This document shows, one piece after another, positions 10,281 through 20,605 of a DNA stretch of 64,000 nucleotides. Location of the stretch: contig NC_052131.2 of assembly GCF_016086655.4 (NCBI RefSeq), forward strand, positions 36,581,705-36,645,704, in the 5' to 3' direction. The notes beneath the pieces were generated by a model that saw only the letters and a program-made list of their open reading frames with translations, did not search any database and was not told where the DNA came from. The number at the start of each line of letters is the position of its first letter. The first letter of the stretch is position 1. This DNA comes from Lepeophtheirus salmonis. Its lineage: Eukaryota; Arthropoda; Copepoda; Siphonostomatoida; Caligidae. The translations under genes and the position numbers were made by a program.

Positions 10281-11115
10281 AGGTGGGGAAGTAATAATTT
10301 CAAATATTCTGCTTTATTTCAATGCTTTATATTAAGTTGTACAATCAATCGCTATGAGCCAAGTAGGCCCCGTTCTGTTCGATAACTTATTGCCAACGAG
10401 AATCCAACTTCATAACGCCCTGTTCGCAGAATCCCTTGTCCCTATTCACAAAAAAAACTAGGTCAATCAATTTTCCCAGGCCTTTGATGTGTCCCAATTT
10501 GTACCCTCAATCCTGTTGACCATAGACAGCAACAGGTGGTAGTCCCTTGATGACAGTAGATGCATAAAAACTTCCCATCCGAGCTCCAAGAGCTTCTGGC
10601 ACGTCATCAAAGATGTAGGCGGCCTGGCCTTGTCTTGAAGATGTCTCCTATTCATCAATGTGTGCTGCTTCTGTTCAATCCCCAGATTCAAACGTCCGAG
10701 TTGTTCACATTAGAAGCAGAATTAAGCGTTTAGCCATAGGGAATCCACTCAAAGTAAGTAGATTATTACCTGCCCATCCCACTAAACATACAACAATCTT
10801 GACTTGGACGGGATATGGGCCGCTTCGTTGTATATGAACACGATCTCTGTCGCTTGAAATTGACGTAAGTGATCCATTTTTCTTCCGTAGTAACAATCCA
10901 CTTCTAAAATGGCGCGTTTTTTCCTTTCAGATAGTAAAAATGTAAAATATGACGAATTTCTTCTTTTGAACACACAATAATTGACAACTGAACCAGCCAA
11001 ATGCAAAACTGTTAGTAAAACATTTGTAGTATACACTCAAACCTGCACAATGCTTTATCCTATGATCTGATCTGACCAATAAGGGGCAAGGTATACTAAG
11101 TTATAAAAAAATGGC
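10281..11115 (-). mobile_element. Mariner element, family D copy D1 (best preserved)
   Basis: The left end GGTGGGGAAGTAATAATTT is a degraded form of the family D inverted repeat (TTGGGGAAAAAGTAATTTCG in D2). The right end near 11095-11115 (CTAAGTTATAAAAAAATGGC) is weaker. At about 835 bp it covers leader, N-terminus and much of the catalytic domain of a mariner transposase on the minus strand. It keeps more of the catalytic region than any other D copy here, although the N-terminal half of the gene has a large deletion. Confidence 0.8.
10347..11036 (-). pseudogene. Mariner (DD34D-type) transposase, decayed
   Basis: The minus-strand start MYTTNVLLTVLHLAGSVVNY is followed, after a deletion, by KMDHLRQFQATE / WITYVNFKRQRSC. 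This is the block after the first catalytic Asp (usually DEKWIxYxNxxRxxxW). Further on are TYFEWIPYG and DKARPPTSLMTCQKLLELGW. The latter is the second-Asp block; the usual D-N-A-R-P-H is D-K-A-R-P-P. Then comes a shortened SSRDYHLL, from the third-Asp block (SDYHLF). The spacing in intact relatives is 34 residues (DD34D). Several frame changes and stops make it inactive. Confidence 0.8.
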
Positions 11116-12370
11116 GTACAAATTTATTGAACTCTTCTATATTTATAGAAGTATAGGATAATTACATTCGAGATTTAGAGTGATTAATGTATGAATAACT
11201 ACATTTACCTCCACAACGAAGTAGAGCGAAGATTATTTATTGCCTGTTTGTCAGATATGGCTCAAGGAAAAGGCCACTAAGTTTGGAAATGCTAAGGTAA
11301 CACAAAACGTAAATAATGTACAATGGGCCCTAACTTTGGAACATTTTGAAAATCATATTTCTATTACATTTTAGGGAGAGAGTGCCCATTCTAGTTTTCA
11401 TTGTTATGGTCATCTAACTTTTAGATTGTATGCACTCTATGTCTTCAACATATGTACTCTCTATAGCATCCCTGACGTTCAAACGTATAGTAAATCCTTT
11501 ATCCCAATCAAAAAGGGTGTATTTTTATTTAATTTTCTGTTCTTTTTTTTTAGTTTTTAATAGGTGTAAATTAAAGGATAGACATAAAAGTTTCTTTCAA
11601 GAATACCCCCACCTCTTTTCTCCCCTTCTCCGAGTATGAATGAAATGTATTAACAGCAAATCCTATTAGATGAACATCTCATTCAACCATTTTAAATCTC
11701 TGCAATATCTCATTAGATAAAGTGAGAAAGGTGATTAGGAATGAAGTGACAGCATTTATTTTTTTATTGACAAGGCATTTTTGTACGTTCAATTCACTCT
11801 TTCATAGGATGTGTGTACAGTAGACACTTAGAAGAGAGAGAGAGAAAAGAATGAGGGGGAGATTTCGTGGCGTTAGAAGGACACTACATTTAGAGGAGTA
11901 CGAAGAAGCAAATGACAATTATCTTTCGATTTATTGTTTTCTCTGTTGTCCTTTTATCAGAATCCCCCTTCTCTCTTGATATAATGAAAAGGATACTAAT
12001 GGCCAGTGTTTCATCTTTTCATACTCATCCTTTGAGTGTGTCTGTGTAAGCAAAGTAGTAATGAGAAGCAAAATAGGAGAGGAAATTGTTCTTGTGAAAG
12101 AAATATGGTTCCTTTTCAACCACCATCAACACTCTCAAAAAAGAAGGGCTCACGGAGAAAGAAAAGAAAAAAATGTCTCCATAATTTTATTCTTTATTTT
12201 TTTTTTAAAGCTACATATGTATATGAAAACTTGTCTTGTACATGATGATACTTCATATCCCCAAACCTTTATTACAGAAGAGACGGCACAAGGAATGCCC
12301 CTATATACTTTCGCCTTAGAACATTTTATATTAAAGTCATACTTACCACAAGGATATTCCATCTTAATAT
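11116..12370. other. Spacer, no gene seen
   Basis: AT-rich with a GA-rich run near 11832-11844. Open frames in 11931-12362 overlap each other on both strands and look random. Confidence 0.5.
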
Positions 12371-12860
12371 ACAGGTTGAGGACTAAAAATTATAACCCTC
12401 TTCGATGCCCTGTAATCTCAGTTCTAAAAGTCTGACAATTTTGTATTTGACATTATTAGAAAGAGCTTTTAAAAAGCTACAATTTGATGTTTGTTTTGTT
12501 TTTATGCAATCAAAAATGTTGGAGCTACAAGAAAAATGGCAGAGGGTGTGCGATCTCCTCCACAGAAAAGACGATTTCTGACAAGAAGATCTTTACAGTG
12601 AACGCTGTTCTAAATAGGGGAAATGATCGCTTCTTGCTTAATCAAAGGGCCAGTCCTTGGTCCTCCGCGTCGTGGCGTCCAACAGCAGTAAGATGCCTCC
12701 CTGCTTCTTCAACGAGAAAGTCAACACGGACGTCTACTACAAGGTCCTCATGTACCATATTTACCATATTTGAAGAGCACGTTCTCCAGGACAACTATGT
12801 CCTCTCCTGTCGTGAACCCCCTGGACTTCACTGTTATGAACAAATAAAATATGCGGCAAG
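12371..12860 (+). mobile_element. Family F Tc1/mariner derivative, copy F1
   Basis: The left end TACAGGTTGAGGACTAAAAA matches the F2 inverted repeat (TACAGGGTGAGGACTCAAAA). The leader (ATTTGATGTTTGTTTTGTTTT..CAAAAATGT) matches the F2 leader on the other strand. The right inverted repeat is absent, so the 3' end is lost. Internal coding runs from the first residues straight into the catalytic domain. Confidence 0.75.
12516..12850 (+). pseudogene. Family F transposase: N-terminus joined to catalytic fragment
   Basis: Starts MLELQEKWQRVCDLLHRKDD, then jumps to ISDKKIFTVNAVLNRGNDRF. The latter is the first-Asp block of Tc1/mariner transposases (usually F-S-D-E-K-x-F-T-V-D). Then follow KMPPCFFNEKVNTDVYYKVL, a stretch upstream of the second Asp, and NPLDFTVM from the third-Asp block. 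The second-Asp block itself (QDGAPxHT) is missing. Frame changes are needed between pieces. It complements F2, which keeps the HTH but lacks the catalytic region. Confidence 0.75.
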
Positions 12861-13019
12861 AGCATAATTCCATAATTATTTCAACAGCAAACAACTATTT
12901 CATGCTTTTTAAAGTATTGACATATTTTGATCAAAAAATTCAAAGTGAGCATCAATTTCAAACAAAATAAACATAGAATGTGCAAATTTTTCTTGCCTTA
13001 TTTTTTTTTTTGACCTTGT

Positions 13020-13590
13020 AAAGCAGAGATTATCGACCTTTTTTTTTAGTGATGTACCACTTGTAAAATATTTATTTAACAAAAGTACCCCAAAGCCACA
13101 AACAGCCACAACACAGCCACAAAGTATTTTTAGCTTCAGTTATTATATTTTGGAGTTAGGGCTTGGTTTTTTGGATCTTTTTTTGTTAAAAAGAAATCGA
13201 AAAATTAAAATTTTTCAAAAAAAAATTATTAATATTAAATTTTTTTGGAACAAATTCAAAAATACACATCAATTCACAAAAAAATTTTAAAAATACATAT
13301 TTATTCTTACAAAATTAAGTTGTTTTTTTTTTTTTTTTTGGGGGAACAAATTCAAAATTTTAAGATGACCACAAAAAAATAATTTTTTTAGGAAAAAATT
13401 CGCAAAAATTTGAATTAAATTTTTTCAAAAATAAAATTCAAATATTAAATTTTCTTTTTAAAAATAAAAATATTCTATTGGGGGCCTACAACCCCTCCAG
13501 CTCAACCCCTGTGGACGCCCCGGAGTTATGTAACACTTGTAAAATATTCTTTCAAAATCTCAAGTACCCCATTTGGGAACCACTGATTTA
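13020..13590. repeat. hAT-like repeat with family G insertion (composite, copy 1)
   Basis: The right edge GGGAACCACTGATTT is a typical hAT-type inverted terminus (CAGTGGTTCCC reversed). Two direct copies of an internal motif, TGTACCACTTGTAAAATATT (13047) and TGTAACACTTGTAAAATATT (13530), each followed by AAGTACCCCA, lie on either side of a family G element. The right-hand sequence recurs right after family G copy G6 at 59769-59880 with the same junction. Confidence 0.6.
13130..13512. repeat. Family G repeat G2
   Basis: Left side is a degraded R-type end (TTATTATATTTTGGAG-TAGGGCTTGG). Right side is a good L-type end: GGGGGCCTACAACCCCTCC and CTCAACCCCTGTGGACGCCCC. The body is T/A-tract units with 'GAAATC', 'AATTCACAAAAAAA' and similar variants of the ~50-bp unit. 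Confidence 0.7.
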
Positions 13591-14377
13591 AAGGATACTA
13601 TGAAATCAATTGATGGAATTAATGATAACAATTACGTAATGAATGTCTTAAAAAAAGAATTTAGTAAATTAATTATTACTATAATTATTTTATTCCACAA
13701 GACATTAATTAGGACATTATATTAAGTATATTATTCCTTAATTCGTTTCTTAACTATTTTACTATAAAAAAACACCTTTAGTTGGTCACTAAAAGAGTGC
13801 AGATTACATGATTTAGGATATACTTAGTAATAATGATTTATAGTTCTGTACAAAAAGTATTATGTGATAAATACATACACCCCATGATTTTTAAAAAAAA
13901 AAAGACTTGAATTAACATATATTTTTCCAGCAGGTCTTAATGTTTCTTTAGTTTCACAGAGTCCAAACTCATATACACATGGCCGTTAATCGTGTCATGT
14001 AGGTTTAAGAGGTATCATTGTTGTGCCAAATGCAATTAATTTATAGGGTTTTACGTTGGCTGAGGAAGCTTTGCCAAGCAAATGAAATCAAGTAGCATAT
14101 CGAAATAGAGTTATGAAAAAGATACGGCACTCTTCAAGATCTTTAAATCTCATTATTGTCATGACAATGCAAAATTAATTATATAATCTATATTTAATAA
14201 ATTGCTAAAAAGATAATCATCTAAAACAAGAAATAAACAAAAAAAAAAATGCAATGTGTAATTTTGTTAAAATACTAATATCAATGTTGAAGATTAGGAT
14301 CTTGTATATCAAATATCATAATGGTCTAATATTTGACATGGTTTTATAATGGTTGAGTTCTAAAGCTTGAAACCTTC
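13591..14377. other. Spacer, no gene seen
   Basis: AT-rich with oligo-A tracts. No coding or repeat family is recognised. Confidence 0.5.
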
Positions 14378-15063
14378 TACCAGATGGTCCATTGAAATCT
14401 GAAGACTTACTAATTCAATGATTAATTAAGGTTGAGTGATATAAATTAATTCATATTTTGATAGATTAAAGCATAAATAATTAGTTACAAAACAAAACAA
14501 GGGTGTTTATAGTACTTCCATCAACGCCGTCAGCAAGTCCGAAACGTTGAAAAGGAAGAAGGGCTCTGTCCAAAAAATCAAACTGGATCCGGAGGAGTTA
14601 AAAAAAACCGCACGAGCCAATCTCCTCAAGTCCATGAGAACCATGCTAGAGACCTTGTGGTTCCACACCAGATTGTCCAGAGAGCTATTTAAAAAAAGCT
14701 GGTGCCTTGTGGGGATGGAGAGGCCACTTTTGACACCACCAATGAAAAAAAGCCATCTCCTCGGTTGCAAGACTCGTTTGAATGAGTCTTTCGAACTTGA
14801 AATGAACGTCATCAAAAATTTGAGGCCCTCAAAGCCACTATCAGCCAACAGTGGGACACCATGACAGTAGACTACTTCTACAGCGAGTGCCAAACCTTCA
14901 GCCTGGAACACATCATTGCTAATAAGAGAGGCTACATTACTGATTAAGAGAGCCCAGACACACATCTATTTAGAGTGTTAATTTTGTTGAAATTCTATTG
15001 TTATTTAATAAATTATATCTGGTTGAAGTTGAAAATTCAAAGTGTTTAGATTTTAATGGACCA
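14378..15063 (+). mobile_element. Family A element, copy A3
   Basis: Left end CCAGATGGTCCATTGAAATC and right end GATTTTAATGGACCATTC are family A termini. The typical leader (TTAAAGCATAAATAATTAG, TTACAAAACAAAACAA) follows the left end. The element retains coding for the middle DNA-binding region and the C-terminus but lacks the N-terminal start and the core catalytic domain. Confidence 0.85.
14547..14946 (+). pseudogene. Transposase remnant in A3 (105-codon open frame plus tail)
   Basis: The open frame 14547-14864 begins MKRKKGSVQKIKLDPEELKK, then TARANLLKSMR. Around 14640-14700 the second HTH is read in the wrong frame; the true family frame gives ARDLVVPHQIVQRAI, with a stop. After that, RPLLTPPMKKSHLLGCKTRL returns to the family frame. 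Beyond the internal deletion only LRPSKPLSANS and a tail ending near 14946 remain. No catalytic Asp is present. The 152-codon frame on the opposite strand over the same stretch is antisense and not a gene. Confidence 0.75.
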
Positions 15064-15740
15064 TTCTTTATTCTATAATAGTACGACATTTTTTCAAATA
15101 TTTGATGACCTTTTTTTAGTTATACATTATTTTTTTAATTTAAAAACAAAACCTCGTGAGTCCAATTTTTCATAGTCAAGCCCGGAGGGCGAACAAGTTC
15201 CTCCCCTAAAACTGCATCTGGGCCCTTCTCCACATTCCTGTGATAACCGGGGCCAAACTCTATTTTTTCTTTCTATAACCTATGCCTAATATGTTGATGT
15301 GGTCGATGATAACAACAAAATTATGAATACAAGAAGGGATGCATTAGCCTCTCACGTGGCATCCATAATGTCGAAGTTCTCTTCCGAGAAGGATGATTTA
15401 TTTATTATTATTATTATTATGAAGCTTTGTTTATTATTCAATGAGGAGTATGTTGAGAGAGAAGTATGTATTGTATGTACATATTATACATCCATGCTTT
15501 GATTAGAAAGAGTCTATAAAAATACATACATATTTGTGGATATTTATGAAAATAAAACATAATATTCACTAATCGATCCGAATAACCCAGTCTTAATGGA
15601 TGCTCTAATGATTTTTTTATACAGAGAGAAGAGAGTAAATCAATTTTTTTCTGTGAAGAGAGGAACTACAAATGAGAACATTGTTTTTGGAAATTGTGTG
15701 GGAATACATGCTTAGTTTGTACGAGGAATCATTTTCTATA
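15064..15740. other. Spacer with short tandem repeat
   Basis: It contains an (ATT)n run at about 15401-15420. No gene is recognised. A 67-codon frame at 15299-15502 has no family likeness. Confidence 0.5.
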
Positions 15741-16331
15741 TACTAAGTTGGGGAAAAAGTAATTTCGCCCCTTTTTTTTAAAAAAGCTTTGTATATCATG
15801 GGGCACATCAGATCATACAATAAAGCTTTTTAAAGTGTGAATGAACACTACCAACCCTTTTCAGGCAGTATTAAGGTTGGTTGGTTCAGTCTCAGATTAT
15901 CTTTTGTCGAGTATTAAGGTCTCAAAGGAAAAAAATCCCCATAGTTTATATTTACTAGGGATGTATGTATACCGGGGAGGGGGGGGGGATACTCATTCCG
16001 GGAGCTCGGATGAGAAGTTCTTATGGGTCCAATCTACAGTTTGGACCTGGCAGCAAGTGACTACCACCTCCTTCCTGTTTATGGACAATGGTCGTCTTGG
16101 TGATAAAACATTTGGCGTCGATAAAGTCCTATGAAAATTGGTTGTCCGAGTTCTTTGCCCATAGGGACAAGGGTTTCAACGAAAAGGGCATTATGATGAT
16201 GGATCCTCGTTGACAGAAAGTTATCAAACAGGATGGGGTAAACCATTAGTTAAATTGGATGATTGTAAAACTTTTTATAGAGTATTTAAATAAAGTAAAA
16301 AATACGAAACTACTTTTTCCCCAACCTATTA
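15741..16331 (+). mobile_element. Mariner deletion derivative, family D copy D2
   Basis: The left end TTGGGGAAAAAGTAATTTCG (from 15748) and the reverse complement of the right end TTGGGGAAAAAGTAGTTTCG (ending near 16324) are an almost perfect inverted pair. They are typical of the mariner subgroup whose ends read 'AAAAAGTAATTTCG'. At about 590 bp it has the N-terminus and the C-terminus but no core. It lies in a TA-rich context, as expected for TA insertion. Confidence 0.9.
15841..16275 (+). pseudogene. Mariner transposase ends in D2
   Basis: The N-terminal piece MNTTNPFQAVLRLVGSVSDY matches the D1 start. The C-terminal piece reads, in changing frames, a damaged third-Asp block, then YENWLSEFFAHRDKGFNEKG and QKVIKQDG. 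This is the standard end of irritans-like mariner transposases ('NW..FFxxRDxxFYxxGIxxLPxRWxKVI'). The first two catalytic Asp blocks are deleted, so this is a non-autonomous copy. Confidence 0.8.
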
Positions 16332-16773
16332 TATAAATGAGTGACGAATACATATTTTATATTCATCAAAAAATGATTAAACAATTATGTTCCATCATTT
16401 CTATTAATAAATCATTTTGATCAATTCTTCAAAAGTGCCGCTAGTTGCACATAAGGTCGCAAAAAACAACCCTATCATAAGTAAATACAAAAAATAAATC
16501 ATTCTACTTAAAAGGCCATAATATCAGAGCTAAATAAAGTTTCATAAATCAAATGTTCTAAAATATAGTTGTTATTTCTGAGTATCTCAATCTGTCTAAT
16601 AAATAAAACTCATATTTGATCGGGATAGTATGGGTCAATTATAATTATTTTTATAAAAAGGGTTACTGTCAAAATTTTCTTTTTTTTTCATTTTTGTTCA
16701 AGACTGTTTTTGTCTTGACACAACAAATTAAAAATATTTTGTGTACAAGTTGCAACCAAAAATTAGATAAATA
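16332..16773. other. Spacer, no gene seen
   Basis: AT-rich with no recognised structure. Confidence 0.5.
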
Positions 16774-17249
16774 CGAGATGTGCTCAAAAAGTAAGGTGAC
16801 TTTTCAAATTTTGCTGTCAAGGTACATTTAGTATGTTTTTTTTTTTTATGTTCACGACTTCAGCTATATATCATATGTGTAGTTTGTTTGTGAGGGGTAG
16901 AAGTATTTTGCATGATCCGGGATTTTTTGCTATTGACAAAATGGGATCAAAGTATTTGCATCAAATTTTCTATGAAATTTAAAAAAAGGAAATTAAGTTT
17001 TCCAAACACTTAAAATATTGACAGAGTTTCTGAGTAAAAAAAAGATTACAATTGGTACAAACTCTTCCAAGAAGAGTTCAATGACGAGCCTCACTCTGGC
17101 CGCCCAAGCACGTCAACAACAGATGAAAACGTGCCGTAGTGTGTCAGGAGTTCTTACCATATGTCTGATGGGTTGTATAAATATTGATGAATCAATGAAT
17201 ATTTGGCTCCTAAAAATACAAAGTCCCCTTACTTTTTGAACACACCTCG
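16774..17249 (+). mobile_element. Short mariner derivative (MITE-like), family H
   Basis: The left end after TA is CGAGATGTGCTCAAAAAGTA. The reverse complement of the right end is CGAGGTGTGTTCAAAAAGTA, also followed by TA. The inverted repeats run about 30 bp with three or four mismatches, and the TA target duplication is exact. At 476 bp it is about one third of a full mariner. The ends are those of the mariner group with 'TGTGTTCAAAAAGTAAGG'. It is the cleanest small non-autonomous element in the window. Confidence 0.9.
16985..17135 (+). pseudogene. Mariner transposase N-terminal fragment in H
   Basis: A frame-switching reading gives 'SKHLKYLQ..' then YNWYKLFQEEFNDEPHSGRP and STSTTDENV. 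Intact mariner transposases have 'QVFEWFKRFKEGREDVEDDP..SGRPSTSTTDENV' in the linker between the first and second HTH. The catalytic domain is absent. Confidence 0.75.
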
Positions 17250-18780
17250 TAATTTTAAAGGAATATTTGACAGTCTACATACTTTTGATGAGGATGATAA
17301 TAATTGAATATTAATTAAATCAAGGGTTTTCAAACTATGGTATACAAAAAACGACATAAATGGATCAAATATGATATTCAATTTTGACCTAATGGTGGTA
17401 TTTTGATATTAGAAGCCCATTGCTTTAGAGTAGAATGATTCTTAACATTTTTGGAAGTAATCCTGAGCTCCAACAGTTTTCATATAGGTACAAATCCTCT
17501 TTATTTACAAATCAAATATCATTTTTAGCTTTTAATGAAACTTACTAGTTGATAATCATTCTGCGACATTTATAGACATCAGTAGACCAACGTTTCATCA
17601 ATTGTACATAAATATATTCATGAATAATTAATTTGGATGGTTTGTAATTAAAATGAGCAATGTCATAATTATTAAATAAGGCCTTGGCAATTAAAAGATG
17701 AGTACTTCGCCTTCCTACGCTGATGTATCGAAGAAGATATGTAAAAAGGCCATAAGAAAATCGAAAATGCCGTATTTTTAGATTAACACAATATATTTTT
17801 TTTTGTGTGGAGTTGTTGAAGAAAAAAACTCGTCTCAATTCCGAATTTTGATAGACTATATTGTTTTCTACGATCCCTGTAAATATTGTGAAAAGGTTTT
17901 AATAATATTTTGCATGCTTTTGTCGAGTGCCCTTTGGTTTCCTGTTACTTGAATTTGTTTCTCTTAATGTGGAGGGGAATACTTGAAAGGTAAAAATTGT
18001 TCTGCTTACCAATAAACCAAAGACATAAAAGCTCTGAAAATCGAGCAATACCTTTTGTTCCTTTGAGTATCAAAGCTCTTATTGCCAATAAATTGGAATA
18101 TGGAGAACCAGTTAGTAGAGAAAACTTGAGAGATATAGTTTTATCAATGCAGCTGGATATGATGTTCTTTCTTTGAAAATACCAAGGGTGAATTTAAAAA
18201 CAATTGTTTGGAAGTACGCACGCTTTCATTGAAGGAGACCAATGGATTAATTATTATGTTTTGAATAGCTTAATGTGTGAATGTGTTGTGTAATTTTATG
18301 ATTGTTGGAAAGGGTAATTGTTTTAAGGTGTAGGTCTTGTTTAAGTGGTCTAAATTTAAGCTGAACCGTTTTTTTATGTTAATGTAACACAATTCATATT
18401 ATATCATTATATTTATTTATAAAGATTTAAAAAAAAATACCGATCCTATAATAATTTAATATGCGTTGAGAGTTTTACAAATTGCAAAAGAAAATCAGTG
18501 GATCATCATTATTTTCGAGGTCATTAAAAAGACTCTATCAACGTTCCATATGGGATTGTTGATCCTTTTGAGTCAAGAATGACCTCTCCTCAAATTTCTT
18601 TAACTTTGACTCAGCAACCTTGAACACCATTGACAAGGTATCTCCCCTATGTTTTATTTTCTACCAAAAAATCGAACCACTAAATGAAAACAAAATTATC
18701 TCAGATATGGCCAAATTTAGATAAACACATTTAGTTTAATACATTGGATATAAATAACTATCTCAATAGGTTTTTCACTG
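17250..18780. other. Spacer; possible hAT end and unassigned open frame
   Basis: CAAGGGTTTTCAAACTATGG at 17322 resembles a hAT-type terminus (CAGTGGTTTTCAAACTGTGG). No partner end is identified. A stop-free stretch at 17994-18175 reads SIKALIANKLEYGEPVSREN. It has no ATG near its start and no family I recognise. Confidence 0.4.
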
Positions 18781-18863
18781 TATTTTATATAAGATTCACA
18801 TTTGGCTCATAATGAATTAACGAACCTATTTGGGGTCGAGGTCTACAAGTTGGGAACTGCTGA
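18780..18863 (-). repeat. hAT-like terminus
   Basis: On the minus strand the sequence reads CAGCAGTTCCCAACTTGTAG then ACCTCGACCCCAAAT. This closely resembles the common hAT non-autonomous end 'CAGTGGTTCCCAACCTGTGG..CGACCCC'. The other end of this copy is not identified. Confidence 0.5.
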
Positions 18864-18869
18864 TATAGA

Positions 18870-19105
18870 ATGTACTAGTGTTGTGAGTCGGTCCGAGACT
18901 TTTGGCTCGGTATTGAGGGACTTTTTTGGAGACCGTCTGGTACAGACCAAAATGTATCTTTTCTAATAAAAACCTCAATTTTCCCCCTCTAAAAACATTG
19001 ACGCAGAAACGGATCGAAACCGAGTTTGCTATGAGATCGGTCCAGACCAAATTATTAAAATGATAAGAGATTCAGACCTGTTTATGATTCCCAGACCGAG
19101 CCCTG
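18870..19105. repeat. Dispersed repeat rich in GGTCCGAGAC / GACCGAG motifs
   Basis: It begins TAGTGTTGTGAGTCGGTCCG, contains CCGAGACTTTTGGCTCGG (a short hairpin) and ATCGGTCCAGACC, and ends CCCAGACCGAGCCCTGTA. Similar GTCGG/GACCGAG wording appears around 40010-40085. It looks like a small non-autonomous DNA element, possibly hAT. No open frame is meaningful here. Confidence 0.4.
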
Positions 19106-19110
19106 TACCT

Positions 19111-19989
19111 ATTTTGTAGATGCCAGCATAGTTTACCCTTCAACTCCTTTTCCCTTCGTTCCTTTCTGATTATACATAAAAAGAAAAGTAATTTATATGC
19201 TACGTTAAGCACCAGTTATGCATGCAGTAGGAGCAGCCATGATTCAAAGAAAATACCATTCTTTTGTGTGTGTGCCCTACAATGAATATAATATGTTGAT
19301 AACATGCACACATAAAATAATCATATGGATATAAACTCCTTGAATTGTAAATGGGCATTTGGGATCAATTTAAAAAATAAAATAAAAGGTCCATAATATT
19401 TTAAACAAAAAACATAAAGGAGTTCCAAGGATTGTTGGAGGAGAAGGAAGCATATGGGCTCCCATCTACTTCATGAGTCAAGATATTTCAAAGTCTTTGC
19501 CAATTTTCTTTTTCGTGTATATATATAAACATGTATGTATTTTATTGTACATTACTTTTTACATACATGGATATTTCTAAAAGTAATTGAGGAAGGTTTG
19601 TCAACTACTCAATATGGCTGAACAACTCCCCCCTCCATAAAAATGAAGGAAGAAAATATTCGCCTTTCATTTGTAAGAGAGGTTATATATTTCTGCAAAG
19701 CCGTTTCGTTAATTGAATAGGCTCCACTCTGACGTGGCTAACTCGCTTTGTTTCCTCTGACTCTCATTCATGTACAGTACTAGAGTGGTCCTTAAATTTG
19801 TTTGTTTCTCTCTCGACAAAACCGAGTAAGGTTTCTTTTGATACAAAATGAAGAAATATAAAAGCATATTTATCAATATTTAGAGGCAGTGCATCGTCTT
19901 TAACGTTGCTTACTCACCTAAATTTTGGGAGAAAACAGTCCGTCAATAGAGTCAGAATAGAGCCCCATGTATTATGAATATTTATTTCA
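19111..19989. other. Spacer, no gene seen
   Basis: AT-rich with a short TG run near 19265. No coding signal. Confidence 0.5.
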
Positions 19990-20605
19990 AATGGTCCATT
20001 GAAATCTGAACAATGAGTAATTGAATAATTAATTAAGTTAGAGATATTGAAATTAATTCATATCCCGATTTATTAAAGCATAAGCAATTAGGTACAAAAT
20101 AAAACAAACGTGAGCTTATGTAGAAGTCGAGAAAAGGGCTATAGAACTTGATCTACAAATTTTCATCGCGCATTCATTGACGGTAATCCTCTCCAGGACC
20201 ACCGTCTACGCCGGTTACAAGTCTGAAACGTCCGAGAGGAAGAAGGGCTCTTTCAAAAAGGTCAAACTAGACTGGGAGGAGTTATAAAAAAAAAACAGCT
20301 CAGGACAATCCTTTCACGTCCATGAGGGCCCATGTAGAAGATCTCGTGGTTTCAGAGCAGCCACTCCAGAGAGCTATTACAAAAGTGGGTAGACCTCTTT
20401 TTACACACTTTCCCCACCTCCTATAGTCCTAATGCCAACCCCACCGGGTCCCAAGCCTTCTACCACCACCTGGAAGCCATCATTGCTGCTAAGAGCGGCT
20501 ACATTAATGATTAATAGAGCCCAGACTCACATCTATTTGCAGTATTAATTTTGTTGGAATTCTATTAATTATAAATCAATATAAAGGTTAAAATTCAAAG
20601 TAATT
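19990..20605 (+). mobile_element. Family A element, copy A4
   Basis: The left end ATGGTCCATTGAAATCTGAA, the family leader and the C-terminal region are recognisable. The right end is eroded (GGTTAAAATTCAAAGTAATT). A further internal deletion removes the part after the second HTH. The shared junction with 'CCCCACCTCCTATAGTCCTAATGCC' wording places it with the A2/A5/A9 deletion subtype. Its transposase remnant keeps 'SETSERKKGSFKKVKLDWEE', then a stop, then 'IIAAKSGYIND'-stop. Confidence 0.75.

Noticed and set aside
14507..14965. 152-codon open frame on the minus strand, the longest in the window
   Set aside because: It is antisense to the family A3 transposase remnant, whose sense strand shows clear family wording and element ends.
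17994..18175. Stop-free stretch reading SIKALIANKLEYGEPVSREN
   Set aside because: No start codon, no good splice pair on the coding strand and no family recognised. A GTAAGC donor-like site on the opposite strand has no matching acceptor or frame.
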